This document shows, piece by piece, positions 35,110-44,225 of a stretch of DNA of 64,000 bases. The stretch lies in assembly GCF_900091465.1 (NCBI RefSeq), contig NZ_FMHV01000002.1:744001-808000 (forward strand), given 5' to 3'. The DNA comes from Micromonospora rhizosphaerae (GTDB lineage: Bacteria > Actinomycetota > Actinomycetes > Mycobacteriales > Micromonosporaceae). Position 1 is the first letter of the stretch, and each line of letters starts with the position of its first letter. The notes beneath the pieces were generated by a model. The model made no database searches. It had not been told where the DNA came from and saw nothing but the letters and a program-made list of their open reading frames with translations. Position numbers and translations under genes: made by a program.

Positions 35110-35137
35110 AGGGGCCCCGCCACCTGGCGGGGCCCCT
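35110..35137 (+). terminator. Hairpin terminator after the acetate symporter
   Basis: A perfect 13-bp stem (35110-35122 with 35125-35137) lies 15 bases past the stop codon. It lacks a long T run, common in high-GC genomes. Confidence 0.7.
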
Positions 35138-35186
35138 CCGCTATGCCGCACCGCGGGCAAAAGGCACGCTGAGTAGGCTGACCGGC

Positions 35187-36167
35187 ATGAAGGTAACTCC
35201 TCGCTTCGGACCCGGACACCGAATCCTCGTCACCGGCGGCGCCGGCTTCGTGCCCTCGCACCTGGTCGACCGGCTCATCGACCGTGGCTGCACGGTCGTG
35301 GTGCTGGACAACTTCGTCACGGGTTCGAAGGACAACATCGCCCACCTGCTGGAGAAGCCGACCTTCACGCTGGTCGAGGCGGACATCTCCGAGGGGCTGC
35401 CGACCCACCACCCGGCCATGGCCGAGCGGTTCGACGCCATCCTGCACATGGCCTCCCCGGCCAGCCCCACCGACTTCGAGAAGCTGCCGGTGGAGATCCT
35501 GCGGGTCGGCTCGGTGGCCACCCTGCACCTGCTCGAGCGCGCGACCGCCGACGGCGCCCGGTTCCTGATGGCCTCCACCTCCGAGGCGTACGGGGACCCG
35601 AAGGAGCACCCGCAGCGCGAGACGTACTGGGGCAACGTCAACCCGATCGGCGTGCGCAGCGTCTACGACGAGGCGAAGCGCTTCTCCGAGGCGGCCACCA
35701 TGGCGTACCACCGCAGCCGCGGCACGGACACCGCCATCGTCCGGATCTTCAACACGTACGGCCCCCGGATGCGGCCGGACGACGGCCGGGCCATCCCCAC
35801 CTTCATCTCGCAGGCGCTGCGCGGCGAGCCGATCACCGTGCACGGCACCGGCAACCAGACCCGCTCGATCTGCTACGTGGACGACCTGGTGCGCGGCATC
35901 CTGCTGCTGCTCGACTCCACCGAGACGGGCCCGATCAACTGCGGCACCGAGCACGAGATGTCCATGCGGCAACTCGCCGAGCTGATCGTGTCACTCTCCG
36001 GAAGCAAGTCCGAGGTGAGCTACGTCACCCGTGGCGCGGACGACCCCGAGATGCGTCGCCCTGACCTCACCCTCGCCCGCGGACTGCTGGGATACGAGCC
36101 GACCGTGGCGCCCGAAGACGGCCTGCGACGCACGATCGAGTACTTCCGCGAGCGGCTAGGGTACTGA
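35187..36167 (+). CDS. UDP-glucuronate decarboxylase-like NAD-dependent epimerase/dehydratase
   Basis: A 326-residue short-chain dehydrogenase of the extended type. NAD loop TGGAGFVPSH, catalytic Ser/Thr region MASTSEAYGDP, YDEAKR (YxxxK), then IVRIFNTYGPRMRPDDGR and RSICYVDDLV, all close to UDP-xylose synthases. The glycine-rich motif reads GGAGFVPSH rather than GGAGFIGSH. Likely product is UDP-xylose or another UDP-pentose for wall or exopolymer glycans. It precedes three LCP genes. Confidence 0.82.
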   Translation: MKVTPRFGPGHRILVTGGAGFVPSHLVDRLIDRGCTVVVLDNFVTGSKDNIAHLLEKPTFTLVEADISEGLPTHHPAMAERFDAILHMASPASPTDFEKLPVEILRVGSVATLHLLERATADGARFLMASTSEAYGDPKEHPQRETYWGNVNPIGVRSVYDEAKRFSEAATMAYHRSRGTDTAIVRIFNTYGPRMRPDDGRAIPTFISQALRGEPITVHGTGNQTRSICYVDDLVRGILLLLDSTETGPINCGTEHEMSMRQLAELIVSLSGSKSEVSYVTRGADDPEMRRPDLTLARGLLGYEPTVAPEDGLRRTIEYFRERLGY

Positions 36168-36241
36168 CTCCGGCTGGGCGGAGGCCGGTACCCGCGCCAG
36201 CCTGAGGACTTAACTGGCCCGAGCCACCTAACCTCGGTTAC

Positions 36242-37483
36242 ATGTCAGCGACCACGTCTGCCGACCTTCCCCTCCCGTACCTGCATCGGAGCGCGGGTCG
36301 CGCCCAGGTCCCCCGTCCCGACCGGGGTTCCGCCGGGCGCGGCCGCGCCACCGAGGCCCAGTGGTACCCGTCGTACGAGGAGCAGCCGCGTTCCGGCGGG
36401 CCCGGCGGCCCCGGTGGGCCCTCCGGCCCGGGCGGACCGGGCGGCGGTGGCGGCGGGCCGGGCCGGCGCGGCCCGCGACCGCGCTGGGGCCGGATCGGCC
36501 TGGTGGCCGGCGTGGCGGTGCTGGTGCTCGCGCTGCTCGGCGCGGGCGGTGCCTGGTTCTACGCCCGCAACCTCAACGACGACCTGGCCCGGACCGACCC
36601 GTTCTCGGAGATCACTGCGGGCCGGCCGACCAAGACGGTCGACGGTGCGCTGAACATCCTGCTGGTCGGCAGCGACTCCCGGGACCCGGACGCGCCGGTG
36701 GAGACCGCCGGCAAGTGGCGGGCGGACACGGTGATCGTGATGCACGTCCCGGCCGACCACAAGCACGCCTACCTGGTCTCCATCCCGCGCGACCTCTACG
36801 TGCCGATCCCGGAGAGCGCCGGCGCGGCCTGCGACTCCGGCCAGCGCGCGAAGATCAATGCAGCCTTCGCGTTCGGCGGCCTGCCGCTCGCGGTGCGGAC
36901 CGTGGAGTGCTTCACCGACGTCCGGATCGACCACGTCATGGCGATCGACTTCGCCGGGTTCAAGCAGGTCACCGACGCCCTGGGCGGGGTGGACCTGAAG
37001 GTCGAGCGGACCATCACCTCGATCCACAAGCCCTACCGGACGTTCACCGAGGGCGTGAACCACATGGACGGCGCGGAGGCGCTGGACTGGATCCGGCAGC
37101 GCAAGCAGTTCCCCGAGGGCGACTTCGCCCGGATGCGGCACCAGCAGGAGTTCCTCCGGGCGCTGCTGGACAAGGCCGCCAGCACCGGCACGCTGACCAA
37201 CCCGAAGAAGCTGAACGACTTCCTCCGGGCCACGACCGACGCGGTCACCGTCGACCAGGGATTCTCGCTGGTCGACATGGCGATGCAGTTCCGCAGCCTG
37301 CGCGGTGCGGACCTGACCTTCCTCACCAGCCCCAACCTCGGCAGCGACATGATCAACGGCGAGTCGGTGGTGGTCTCCGACCGGGAGAAGGCGCTGGCGA
37401 TGTACCAGGCGATGTCGGCGGACACGATGGCCGACTGGGTGAAGGCCAACCAGCAGACCGACGGGGCGCAGAGCGGCGGCTGA
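36242..37483 (+). CDS. LCP family wall-polymer ligase (first of three)
   Basis: A 413-residue LytR-CpsA-Psr protein. A Pro/Gly-rich cytosolic tail (about 1-80), one membrane anchor (about 83-105, VAGVAVLVLALLGAGGAWFY) and the LCP domain: LNILLVGSDSRDPD, DTVIVMHVPADHK, VSIPRDLYVPIP, LGGVDLKVER and LDWIRQRKQFPEGDF. LCP enzymes move wall polymers from undecaprenyl carriers to peptidoglycan outside the membrane. Catalytic Asp and Arg residues look intact. Confidence 0.9.
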   Translation: MSATTSADLPLPYLHRSAGRAQVPRPDRGSAGRGRATEAQWYPSYEEQPRSGGPGGPGGPSGPGGPGGGGGGPGRRGPRPRWGRIGLVAGVAVLVLALLGAGGAWFYARNLNDDLARTDPFSEITAGRPTKTVDGALNILLVGSDSRDPDAPVETAGKWRADTVIVMHVPADHKHAYLVSIPRDLYVPIPESAGAACDSGQRAKINAAFAFGGLPLAVRTVECFTDVRIDHVMAIDFAGFKQVTDALGGVDLKVERTITSIHKPYRTFTEGVNHMDGAEALDWIRQRKQFPEGDFARMRHQQEFLRALLDKAASTGTLTNPKKLNDFLRATTDAVTVDQGFSLVDMAMQFRSLRGADLTFLTSPNLGSDMINGESVVVSDREKALAMYQAMSADTMADWVKANQQTDGAQSGG

Positions 37484-37673
37484 CCCCCCGGCCGGCGGTT
37501 GACTCCCTCTCCTGGGCCGGCCAACCCGCCGACCGGATGCAATGAAATAGCCGTTCGGGCAAATGCCATGCCCACGCTTGCCGGGAGAAGCCCGAATAGC
37601 GGGTGACGAGGTCGCCAGAACCAGAACGGATACGTAGAGTGGTCCCGCCCCCGATCACGGAGCTGGAGCACGC

Positions 37674-38882
37674 ATGCCGGTTCAGACCAGCGGTCGCCCT
37701 CAGTCACAGGATCACGCACCAAGCCGGTCCTCGCCGGCCATTCCGTCGCAGCCGGGTAGCGGCGGCGGCACGCGCGGTGCCGCGAAGAAGCGGAGCCGTC
37801 GCAAGGACCCGCTCTGGGCCCGACTCACGTTGATCTTCGGCGCGGTGCTGATGATGACCAGTGGCCTCGCCATCGTCGGCAGCAAGGCGGTGATCGGCCA
37901 GGCCACCGGCAGCATCGACCAGGGCAACCTGCTCGGCGAGGCGGGCAAGACCGACGCCGAGGGCGGCAACAGCCTGGACGGCCCGATCGACATGCTGCTG
38001 CTCGGCGTCGACGCCCGGGAGCGCTGGGCCGCCGACGACGTCCGCTCGGACAGCATCATCATCCTGCACATCCCGGCGACTCACGATCAGGCGTACCTGA
38101 TCTCGATCCCCCGGGACACCGAGGCGCAGATCCCGCCCTTCAAGAAGAGCGGCTACCGGGGCGGCACCGACAAGATCAACGCAGCGTTCCAGGCGGGCGC
38201 CCGCAACGGCGGCGGCTGGGAGGGCGGCGCCCAGCTGATGGCCAAGACCATCAAGAACATGACCGGGATCAGCTTCGACGGCGCGGCGATCATCAACTTC
38301 GGCGGTTTCAAGAACGTCATCGACGCCCTCGGCACCGTCCGGATCTGCGTCAGCCACGAGGTCAAGTCGCACCACATGTCCATGGTCGACGGCAAGCCGA
38401 TGTGGAACGCGGAGGCCAAGAAGACCGGCAAGCCGTACACCCCGGTGGTGCACAAGAAGGGCTGCCGGGAGATGGAGGGCTGGGAGGCCCTCGACTACTC
38501 CCGCCAGCGGTACGGCCTGCCGAAGGGCGACTACGACCGCCAGCAGAACCAGCAGCAGCTGATCAAGGCGATGGCCAGGAAGGCGACCCAGGACGGCACG
38601 CTGACCAACCCGATCAAGCTCAACCGGCTGATCAAGGCGGCCGGCAAGGCCTTCATCCTGGACACCGGCGGCGTGCCGATCGAGGACTTCATCTTCACGA
38701 TGAAGGGCGTCACCGGCAACGACCTGACCATGCTGCGCACCAACGGCGGCACCTTCAACTCGAACGGCAGCGGCAAGGAAGCCCTCAACCCGCTGACCAT
38801 GGAGATGTTCACGGCGGTCAAGGACGACAAGCTCGCCGAGTTCGTCTTCGCGAACCCGAGCGTCCTCTCCACCCGGAAATGA
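37674..38882 (+). CDS. LCP family wall-polymer ligase (second of three)
   Basis: A 402-residue LCP protein. A basic tail (KKRSRRKDPLW) and one membrane anchor at about 45-65 precede the domain: IDMLLLGVDARERW, DSIIILHIPATHDQ, ISIPRDTEAQIPP, LGTVRICVSHEVKS and LDYSRQRYGLPKGDYDRQ. ATG 37674 has GGAG upstream. It follows the first LCP gene after 190 bases with its own likely promoter. Confidence 0.9.
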   Translation: MPVQTSGRPQSQDHAPSRSSPAIPSQPGSGGGTRGAAKKRSRRKDPLWARLTLIFGAVLMMTSGLAIVGSKAVIGQATGSIDQGNLLGEAGKTDAEGGNSLDGPIDMLLLGVDARERWAADDVRSDSIIILHIPATHDQAYLISIPRDTEAQIPPFKKSGYRGGTDKINAAFQAGARNGGGWEGGAQLMAKTIKNMTGISFDGAAIINFGGFKNVIDALGTVRICVSHEVKSHHMSMVDGKPMWNAEAKKTGKPYTPVVHKKGCREMEGWEALDYSRQRYGLPKGDYDRQQNQQQLIKAMARKATQDGTLTNPIKLNRLIKAAGKAFILDTGGVPIEDFIFTMKGVTGNDLTMLRTNGGTFNSNGSGKEALNPLTMEMFTAVKDDKLAEFVFANPSVLSTRK

Positions 38883-39102
38883 TCCGGTGACCCGGCGGTA
38901 GCTGCGGTGAAGCGGGCCGCCGCCGGGTCACCGACCCGTAGCCTGACGTGAGCGGGTCTCACGTCACGGCTGCGGGAGGGGTGTCACGTCCAGGCCAGCA
39001 CGGACCGGGCGCGGGCGGGCGGGACGAGCCGCCCGCTGGCCCCGGCTCCTGCTCGGCGGCGGTCTGACCCTGGTCCTGCTCGCCACGCTCGCCGTAGGCG
39101 GG

Positions 39103-40011
39103 TTGCACTGGCTGACCGATCGCTACGACCGCACGGTGGCCAAGGAGCAACTGCTCGACCCGGCCGCCCGGCAGAAGCGGACCGACCTCTCCGGCGCGCT
39201 CAACTACCTGCTGGTCGGCTCCGACCGCCGCCCGGGGGCCACGGGCGAGGACCAGCGCTCGGACACCATCCTGATCGTGCACGTGCCGGCCGGCATGCGG
39301 CAGGCGTACCTGATTTCGATCCCGCGCGATCTCCTGGTCGCCATCCCGCCCGCGCCCGGGTACGGCGGCGGCTCGGACAAGATCAATGCGGCGTACGAGC
39401 ACGGCGGGGGCGGCCAGGCCGGCGCCCGTCTGCTCTCCGCCGCCCTGACCCGGCTCACCGGCATCCGCTTCGACGGCTCCGCCCTGGTCGACTTCTCCGG
39501 CTTCAAGCGGGTCATCGACCTGCTCGGTGGGATTCGGATGTGCGTTGACACCCAGGTCCGCTCGATCCACACCAAGACCCTCTTCACCCCCGGCTGCCAC
39601 CAGATGGACGGCGCGCGGGCGCTGGACTACGTCCGCCAGCGCTACGACCTGCCCGGCGGCGACTACGACCGGCAACGGCACCAGCAGCAGATGCTCCAAG
39701 CCGTGCTGAACAAGGCCGGCGAGACGCGCCTGCGCAGTGATCCGGTGAGGCTGGACCAGGTGCTCCGGGCGGTGGGCGGCTCGCTGACCGTGGACACCAA
39801 CGGCGTACCCCTGGAGGACCTGCTCTTCGCGTTCCGGTCGCTGCCCGCGGACGCGCTGCGCGGGGTGCAGGTTCCGTCGTACCCGCAGACCATCGACGAG
39901 GTCTCCTACGTGGTGCTCGACAACGACGGCAACGGCCTCTTCGACGCGATCCGCGGCACCCGGCTGCCGGCGTGGGCCGGTGCCAATCCCCGCTGGGTCA
40001 CCCGGCTGTAG
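39103..40011 (+). CDS. LCP family wall-polymer ligase (third of three), 5' end unclear
   Basis: LCP motifs are complete: LNYLLVGSDRRPGA, DTILIVHVPAGMR, ISIPRDLLVAIPP, LGGIRMCVDTQVRS, LDYVRQRYDLPGGDYDRQ. The only conventional in-frame start is TTG 39103, which lies after the membrane anchor. The frame is open back to 38947, where it encodes a basic stretch and the anchor (RLLLGGGLTLVLLATLAVGG). A GTG at 38981 with a perfect GGGAGGGG is one frame off and stops at 39067. Either a frameshift or a rare start is implied. Confidence 0.8.
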   Translation: MHWLTDRYDRTVAKEQLLDPAARQKRTDLSGALNYLLVGSDRRPGATGEDQRSDTILIVHVPAGMRQAYLISIPRDLLVAIPPAPGYGGGSDKINAAYEHGGGGQAGARLLSAALTRLTGIRFDGSALVDFSGFKRVIDLLGGIRMCVDTQVRSIHTKTLFTPGCHQMDGARALDYVRQRYDLPGGDYDRQRHQQQMLQAVLNKAGETRLRSDPVRLDQVLRAVGGSLTVDTNGVPLEDLLFAFRSLPADALRGVQVPSYPQTIDEVSYVVLDNDGNGLFDAIRGTRLPAWAGANPRWVTRL

Positions 40012-40039
40012 TCGACGGGTGCGGCTAGGCTTGGTAGCC

Positions 40040-40375
40040 GTGTTCGGACCCCAGGTTCCCAGCGTGCCCGCGTCGGCCGTCGCCGACGACACCTACCTGC
40101 TCGACGTCCGGGAGGACGACGAGTGGCAGGCCGGCCACGCGCCGGCCGCCCACCACCTGCCGATGATGGAGCTGCCCGGCCGGCTGGCCGAGGTGCCGAA
40201 CGACCGGGAGGTGGCGGTGATCTGCCGCTCCGGTGGTCGCTCCGCGCAGGTGGTCGCCTATCTGATGCGCAACGGCTGGGACCAGGTGCGCAACGTCGAG
40301 GGCGGGATGGGCGACTGGGCCGCCGCCGGCCGGCCGGTGGTCACCGCCGACGGGCAGCCGGGCCGGGTCCTCTAG
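40040..40375 (+). CDS. Rhodanese-like sulfurtransferase domain protein
   Basis: A 111-residue single rhodanese domain. DTYLLDVREDDEWQAGH opens the fold and the active-site loop is VICRSGGRSAQ with the catalytic cysteine. It moves sulfane sulfur or acts as a redox switch; the partner is unknown. GTG 40040 gives the usual single-domain length. The GDPD gene follows after 12 bases, so they are probably cotranscribed. Confidence 0.88.
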   Translation: MFGPQVPSVPASAVADDTYLLDVREDDEWQAGHAPAAHHLPMMELPGRLAEVPNDREVAVICRSGGRSAQVVAYLMRNGWDQVRNVEGGMGDWAAAGRPVVTADGQPGRVL

Positions 40376-40387
40376 GAAACGACCGGC

Positions 40388-41179
40388 ATGGGCCACCCCC
40401 TGGTCTTCGCGCACCGCGGCTCCTCGTACGACCTGCCCGAGCACACTCTCGCCGCCTATCTGCGCGCCCTCGACGAGGGCGCCGACGGGCTGGAGTGCGA
40501 CGTCCGGCTGACCCGGGACGGGCACCTGGTCTGCGTGCACGACCGCCGGCTGGACCGGACGAGCAACGGCCACGGACTGGTCAGCGCGCGCACCCTTGCC
40601 GAGCTGGAGACGCTCGACTTCGGCTCCTGGCACCCGGGCGCGGTGCCGGCCGAGGGGGACGAGCTGCTCGACTCGTCGCACACCCAGCTGCTCACCCTGG
40701 AGCGACTGCTCGACGCCGTGCTGGCCGCCGGTCGGCCGGTCCGGCTGCTGGTGGAGACGAAGCACCCCTCCCGGTACGGCCGGGACGTGGAACGCCGCCT
40801 GGTCGCCCTGCTGCGCCGGTACGGGCTGGCCGACCCCAGACCGGACGACCCGGTACAGGTCACCGTGATGTCCTTCTCCCCGCTCGCCGTACGCCGGATC
40901 CGCGACCTCGCCCCCGGCCTGCCCACGGTGCTGCTGCTGGAGGTGCTGCCGCGCTGGCTGCGGCTCGGCCGGCTGCCCTTCGGCACCCGGATCGCCGGGC
41001 CGGGGATCGCGCTGGTCCGGGCCCGGCCGCAGCTCATCCCCGCGCTGCACGCCGCCGGCAACCAGGTCTACGTCTGGACGGTCAACGAGCCGGACGACCT
41101 GGAACTGGTCCTCGACGCCGGGGTGGACGGCGTGATCACCGACCGGCCGGCCCGGACGCTGGCCCGGCTGGGCCGCTGA
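40388..41179 (+). CDS. Glycerophosphodiester phosphodiesterase
   Basis: A 263-residue GDPD with a TIM-barrel pattern: VFAHRGSSYDLPEHTL (catalytic His-Arg), GLECDVRLTRDGHLVCVHD (metal Glu/Asp and second His), LLVETKHP and VYVWTVNEPDDL. No signal peptide is seen, so it probably acts in the cytosol on glycerophosphodiesters, giving sn-glycerol-3-phosphate and an alcohol. Cotranscribed with the rhodanese gene. Confidence 0.9.
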   Translation: MGHPLVFAHRGSSYDLPEHTLAAYLRALDEGADGLECDVRLTRDGHLVCVHDRRLDRTSNGHGLVSARTLAELETLDFGSWHPGAVPAEGDELLDSSHTQLLTLERLLDAVLAAGRPVRLLVETKHPSRYGRDVERRLVALLRRYGLADPRPDDPVQVTVMSFSPLAVRRIRDLAPGLPTVLLLEVLPRWLRLGRLPFGTRIAGPGIALVRARPQLIPALHAAGNQVYVWTVNEPDDLELVLDAGVDGVITDRPARTLARLGR

Positions 41180-41310
41180 ACGTGGGCGAGGAGCCCCGGC
41201 CCGTCGGACGGCCCCCGCGAGCCAACGGCCCGGTCCGGTCCTCCCGGCGGCCGGTCCGCGCCGACCGGCCGGGGGTGCCCGCGCACCGGTTGCCGCGGCA
41301 CACTCGGGAC

Positions 41311-42765
41311 ATGCCGGAAGGTACCGACTACGCCGCCCTCATCGCCGGCCATGACCGCGTGATCAAAATGATCAACGCGGGCGAGTCCGGCCTGCCCGTC
41401 CTCACCCAGCTGCTCCGGCTGGTCCAGCCGGCGATCGGGGCGGCCAGCCTGGCGTGGGTGGAATTCGCCCCCACCGGGGGCCGGGTGATCGCGGCGACCG
41501 GCGCCGCAGAGGGGACGGTCGGCCGCCCGCTGCCGGCCGCCGACCCGGCCACCGTCTGCCTCCTCTCCGGCCCACCGCTGCGCGGGGTGCGGGTGGACCG
41601 GATCCCCGGCACCCTCGCCGACGAGCTGGCCCGCCGGGGCCTGCGGCGCATGATCGTGGCCCGCGCCGAGATCGGCGGCCTGACCGTGGGCAGCCTGCAC
41701 GCGCTCTATCCGGACGGCGACCCGGACGACACCTCCCAGCACGCCGTCCTCGGCTACGTCGCCTCCTGCATCGCCCACATGTACGGCGACCAGACCGGAC
41801 TGCCGGTGCACGGTGACGGCCCGGTGGTGGCGGCGCTCGCCGATGGGCTGGCCGTGGTGGACCGGGAGCACCACGTCCGGCTCTGGAACCCGGCCGCCGC
41901 CCAGGTGACCGGCCGCCCCGCCGGGGAGGCGCTCAACCGCCCGCTCCCGTTCCCGCTGCCTCCCCCCGGGCAGGTGCTCGACCACCGGCTGCCCGACGGC
42001 CGCTGGCTGCGGCTCACCTCCGGGGAACTGCCCGGCCCTGGCGCGCTGCGGGTGGTCACCTTCCGGGACATCACCGACCAGCAGCGGCGCGACCACGAGC
42101 GGGATCTCTTCGTCGCGGTGACCAGCCACGAGCTGCGTACCCCGGTCACCGTGATCAAGGGGTACGCGGACACCCTCACCGATCACTGGGAGTCGCTGAG
42201 CGACGACGACCGGCGCCAGGCCGCCCGGATCATCGGCCAGCGCGCCAACGAGCTGGCCCGGCTCGTCGACCGGCTGCTCACCGCGGCCACCGAGGACCGG
42301 CCCGGCGGCGAGCCGGCCGCCCCGTTCGACCTCGCCGAAGCGCTCCGGGTCGCGGTGGGCGACCTGCCGGCGGACGTACGGCACCGGATCGTCCTCGACC
42401 TGCCGGCCGACCTGCCCAAGGCGCTCGGGGACCGGCACAGCCTGGCCACAGTGCTGACCGAGCTGAGCACCAACGCCGGGAAGTACTCGCTGCCCGGCAC
42501 TCCGATCGAGGTGAGCGCGACCGCGAAGGAGGGGATGGTCTCCTTCCGGGTCGCCGACCGGGGCATCGGCATCCGGCCGGAGCACGTGGAACGGGCGTTC
42601 GACCGGTTCTGGCAGGGTGAGTCCGGCGACCGGCGGCGCTACCCGGGGGCCGGGCTCGGGCTCTATCTCGTCCGCCAGATCGTTGAACAGCAGAATGGAT
42701 GGGTATCCCTCCGACCGAGGGTCGGTGGCGGTACCGTCGCAGAGGTGCGGCTGCCGCGGGGGTGA
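41311..42765 (+). CDS. Cytosolic PAS sensor histidine kinase
   Basis: A 484-residue kinase without membrane segments. A GAF-like region covers about 20-160, a PAS domain about 170-255 (DGLAVVDREHHVRLWNPAAAQ), then HisKA with SHELRTPVTVIKGY and an ATPase domain (STNAGKYS, RVADRGIGI, GAGLGLYLV). No response regulator is adjacent; an RsbW-like ATPase lies immediately downstream. Start ATG 41311 is used; upstream in-frame codons lack domain support. Confidence 0.85.
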   Translation: MPEGTDYAALIAGHDRVIKMINAGESGLPVLTQLLRLVQPAIGAASLAWVEFAPTGGRVIAATGAAEGTVGRPLPAADPATVCLLSGPPLRGVRVDRIPGTLADELARRGLRRMIVARAEIGGLTVGSLHALYPDGDPDDTSQHAVLGYVASCIAHMYGDQTGLPVHGDGPVVAALADGLAVVDREHHVRLWNPAAAQVTGRPAGEALNRPLPFPLPPPGQVLDHRLPDGRWLRLTSGELPGPGALRVVTFRDITDQQRRDHERDLFVAVTSHELRTPVTVIKGYADTLTDHWESLSDDDRRQAARIIGQRANELARLVDRLLTAATEDRPGGEPAAPFDLAEALRVAVGDLPADVRHRIVLDLPADLPKALGDRHSLATVLTELSTNAGKYSLPGTPIEVSATAKEGMVSFRVADRGIGIRPEHVERAFDRFWQGESGDRRRYPGAGLGLYLVRQIVEQQNGWVSLRPRVGGGTVAEVRLPRG

Positions 42766-42806
42766 CCCGGGTGCCGACGGGGCTGCGGGGGCGAGAAGGG
42801 ACGACG

Positions 42807-43256
42807 GTGTCGACGGGTTCGGCGGAGCGTTCGTGGTGCGTGGTGGTGCCCCACCACGGCACCGGTGCGCGCCTGGCCCGGCACCGGCTCGCCCACGAGC
42901 TGGCCGGCCTCGTACCCCCGACCCTGCTGGCGGATCTGGTCGCCGTCCTCGCCGAGCTGGTCGGCAACGCCGTCCGGCACGCCGACCCGCTGCCCGGCGG
43001 GGTGGTCCGGGTGGCCTGGCGGCTGCGACCGATGCCCGAGGGTCAGCGCGTCCAGATCCGGGTCACCGACGGCGGTTCCGCCTCGGGCCCGCTGATGCGG
43101 GCGGCCAGCCCGGACGCGATCGACGGGCGGGGGTTGCACATCGTCTCGGGCCTGGCCAGCCGCTGGGGGGTCGAGCGGGACGGCCTCGGGCAGAGCGTCT
43201 GGGCCGAGTTCGACCCGGTCGCCGCGACCCGGCCGGACCTGGTCGCGGCGGGCTGA
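42807..43256 (+). CDS. RsbW-like ATP-binding regulatory protein
   Basis: A 149-residue GHKL ATPase: LAELVGNAVRHAD (N box), IRVTDGGSASGP (G1) and DGRGLHIVSGL (G2). Such stand-alone domains act as anti-sigma factors or serine kinases in actinobacteria. GTG 42807 follows AGAAGGGA; GTG 42762, overlapping the kinase stop, is an alternative giving 15 more residues. Confidence 0.82.
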   Translation: MSTGSAERSWCVVVPHHGTGARLARHRLAHELAGLVPPTLLADLVAVLAELVGNAVRHADPLPGGVVRVAWRLRPMPEGQRVQIRVTDGGSASGPLMRAASPDAIDGRGLHIVSGLASRWGVERDGLGQSVWAEFDPVAATRPDLVAAG

Positions 43257-43317
43257 GCGGGGCCCGGGGGCGGGTCCTCACCACCCCGCTCCGGCGCGGC
43301 CTCTAGGCTGTCTCGCC

Positions 43318-44202
43318 GTGAGCAAGCGTCGAAAGAGCCAGCGGGCCGCCGAAGCCACCCCCAAGCGGGAGAAGGTGCGCGACGTCTTCGTGCCCCGCCC
43401 GTTCGAGGGGCTGACCGACGAGCCGGAGTGGATCGCCCTGCGCGAGCTGGTCCCCGCCGCCTCCGCGCCACTGCGACTGGCTCGCGAACTGGTCGAGGAG
43501 TACGGCGACCGGCCGGTCACCCTGGCCACCGTGCTGCCGACGGCCGCCCCGGCGATGACCAAGCCGGACGGGCGGATCTTCATCGGCCTCCAGCGGCACC
43601 AGCAGTCCGGCGACGTCTCCCGGGACCTGGCCGAGGCGCTGCTCTGCGCGCTGCGTACCGAGCCGGGCGGCCAGGTGACGGTCCCGCCGCTGCCGGGCCC
43701 GGGCCCCCGTCTCCAGGACATCCTGGTCGACGGCCCGCTGGAGATCACCATGCACGACGGTTTCGAGTTCTGGCTCGACCCGGGCGCCGCCGACGACCCG
43801 ACCGTGCAGGCCTCCCTGGAGCGGGCCAACGCGGCGGTCTACCCGACCGTGCGGCTGGCTGCCGCCAGGGCAGCGTACTGGTGCCAGGTGCCGGAGAAGG
43901 CACACGTGCGCTGGGTGCTGCCGGACGACGAGGATGCGGCGCTCGACGCGCTGTCCCGGCTCAGCGTGGCCGGCACGCTGACTCTCGGGGAGAACACCCG
44001 CTTCGCCGGCATGTTCCGCGCGCACGGCCGGCTGGTGCCGGTCTGGGACCTGCCGGAGGAGACCCCGGCGACCGAGTGGGAGGCGCCGGTCGCGGCGTTC
44101 GCCGGGCGCTACGCCGAGGCGCTGGAGGAGAAGGAGCCGCTGGACGCTGCGGGCCGGCGGGCCCGGCACGGCCTGGTAGGCCGCCAGCTCACCCTCCGCT
44201 GA
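43318..44202 (+). CDS. DUF5926 family protein
   Basis: A 294-residue actinobacterial protein of unknown function. A basic start (MSKRRKSQRAAEATPKREK) leads to the family signature RDVFVPRPFEGL, then WIALRELVPAA and GDVSRDLAEALL; near the end is TRFAGMFRAHGRLVPVWDL. No catalytic motif is known for the family. The gene is usual near pheA in actinobacterial genomes. GTG 43318 directly begins the conserved basic tail. Confidence 0.85.
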   Translation: MSKRRKSQRAAEATPKREKVRDVFVPRPFEGLTDEPEWIALRELVPAASAPLRLARELVEEYGDRPVTLATVLPTAAPAMTKPDGRIFIGLQRHQQSGDVSRDLAEALLCALRTEPGGQVTVPPLPGPGPRLQDILVDGPLEITMHDGFEFWLDPGAADDPTVQASLERANAAVYPTVRLAAARAAYWCQVPEKAHVRWVLPDDEDAALDALSRLSVAGTLTLGENTRFAGMFRAHGRLVPVWDLPEETPATEWEAPVAAFAGRYAEALEEKEPLDAAGRRARHGLVGRQLTLR

Positions 44203-44225
44203 CCGGGCCCGCTCCGGTCCCGGCG

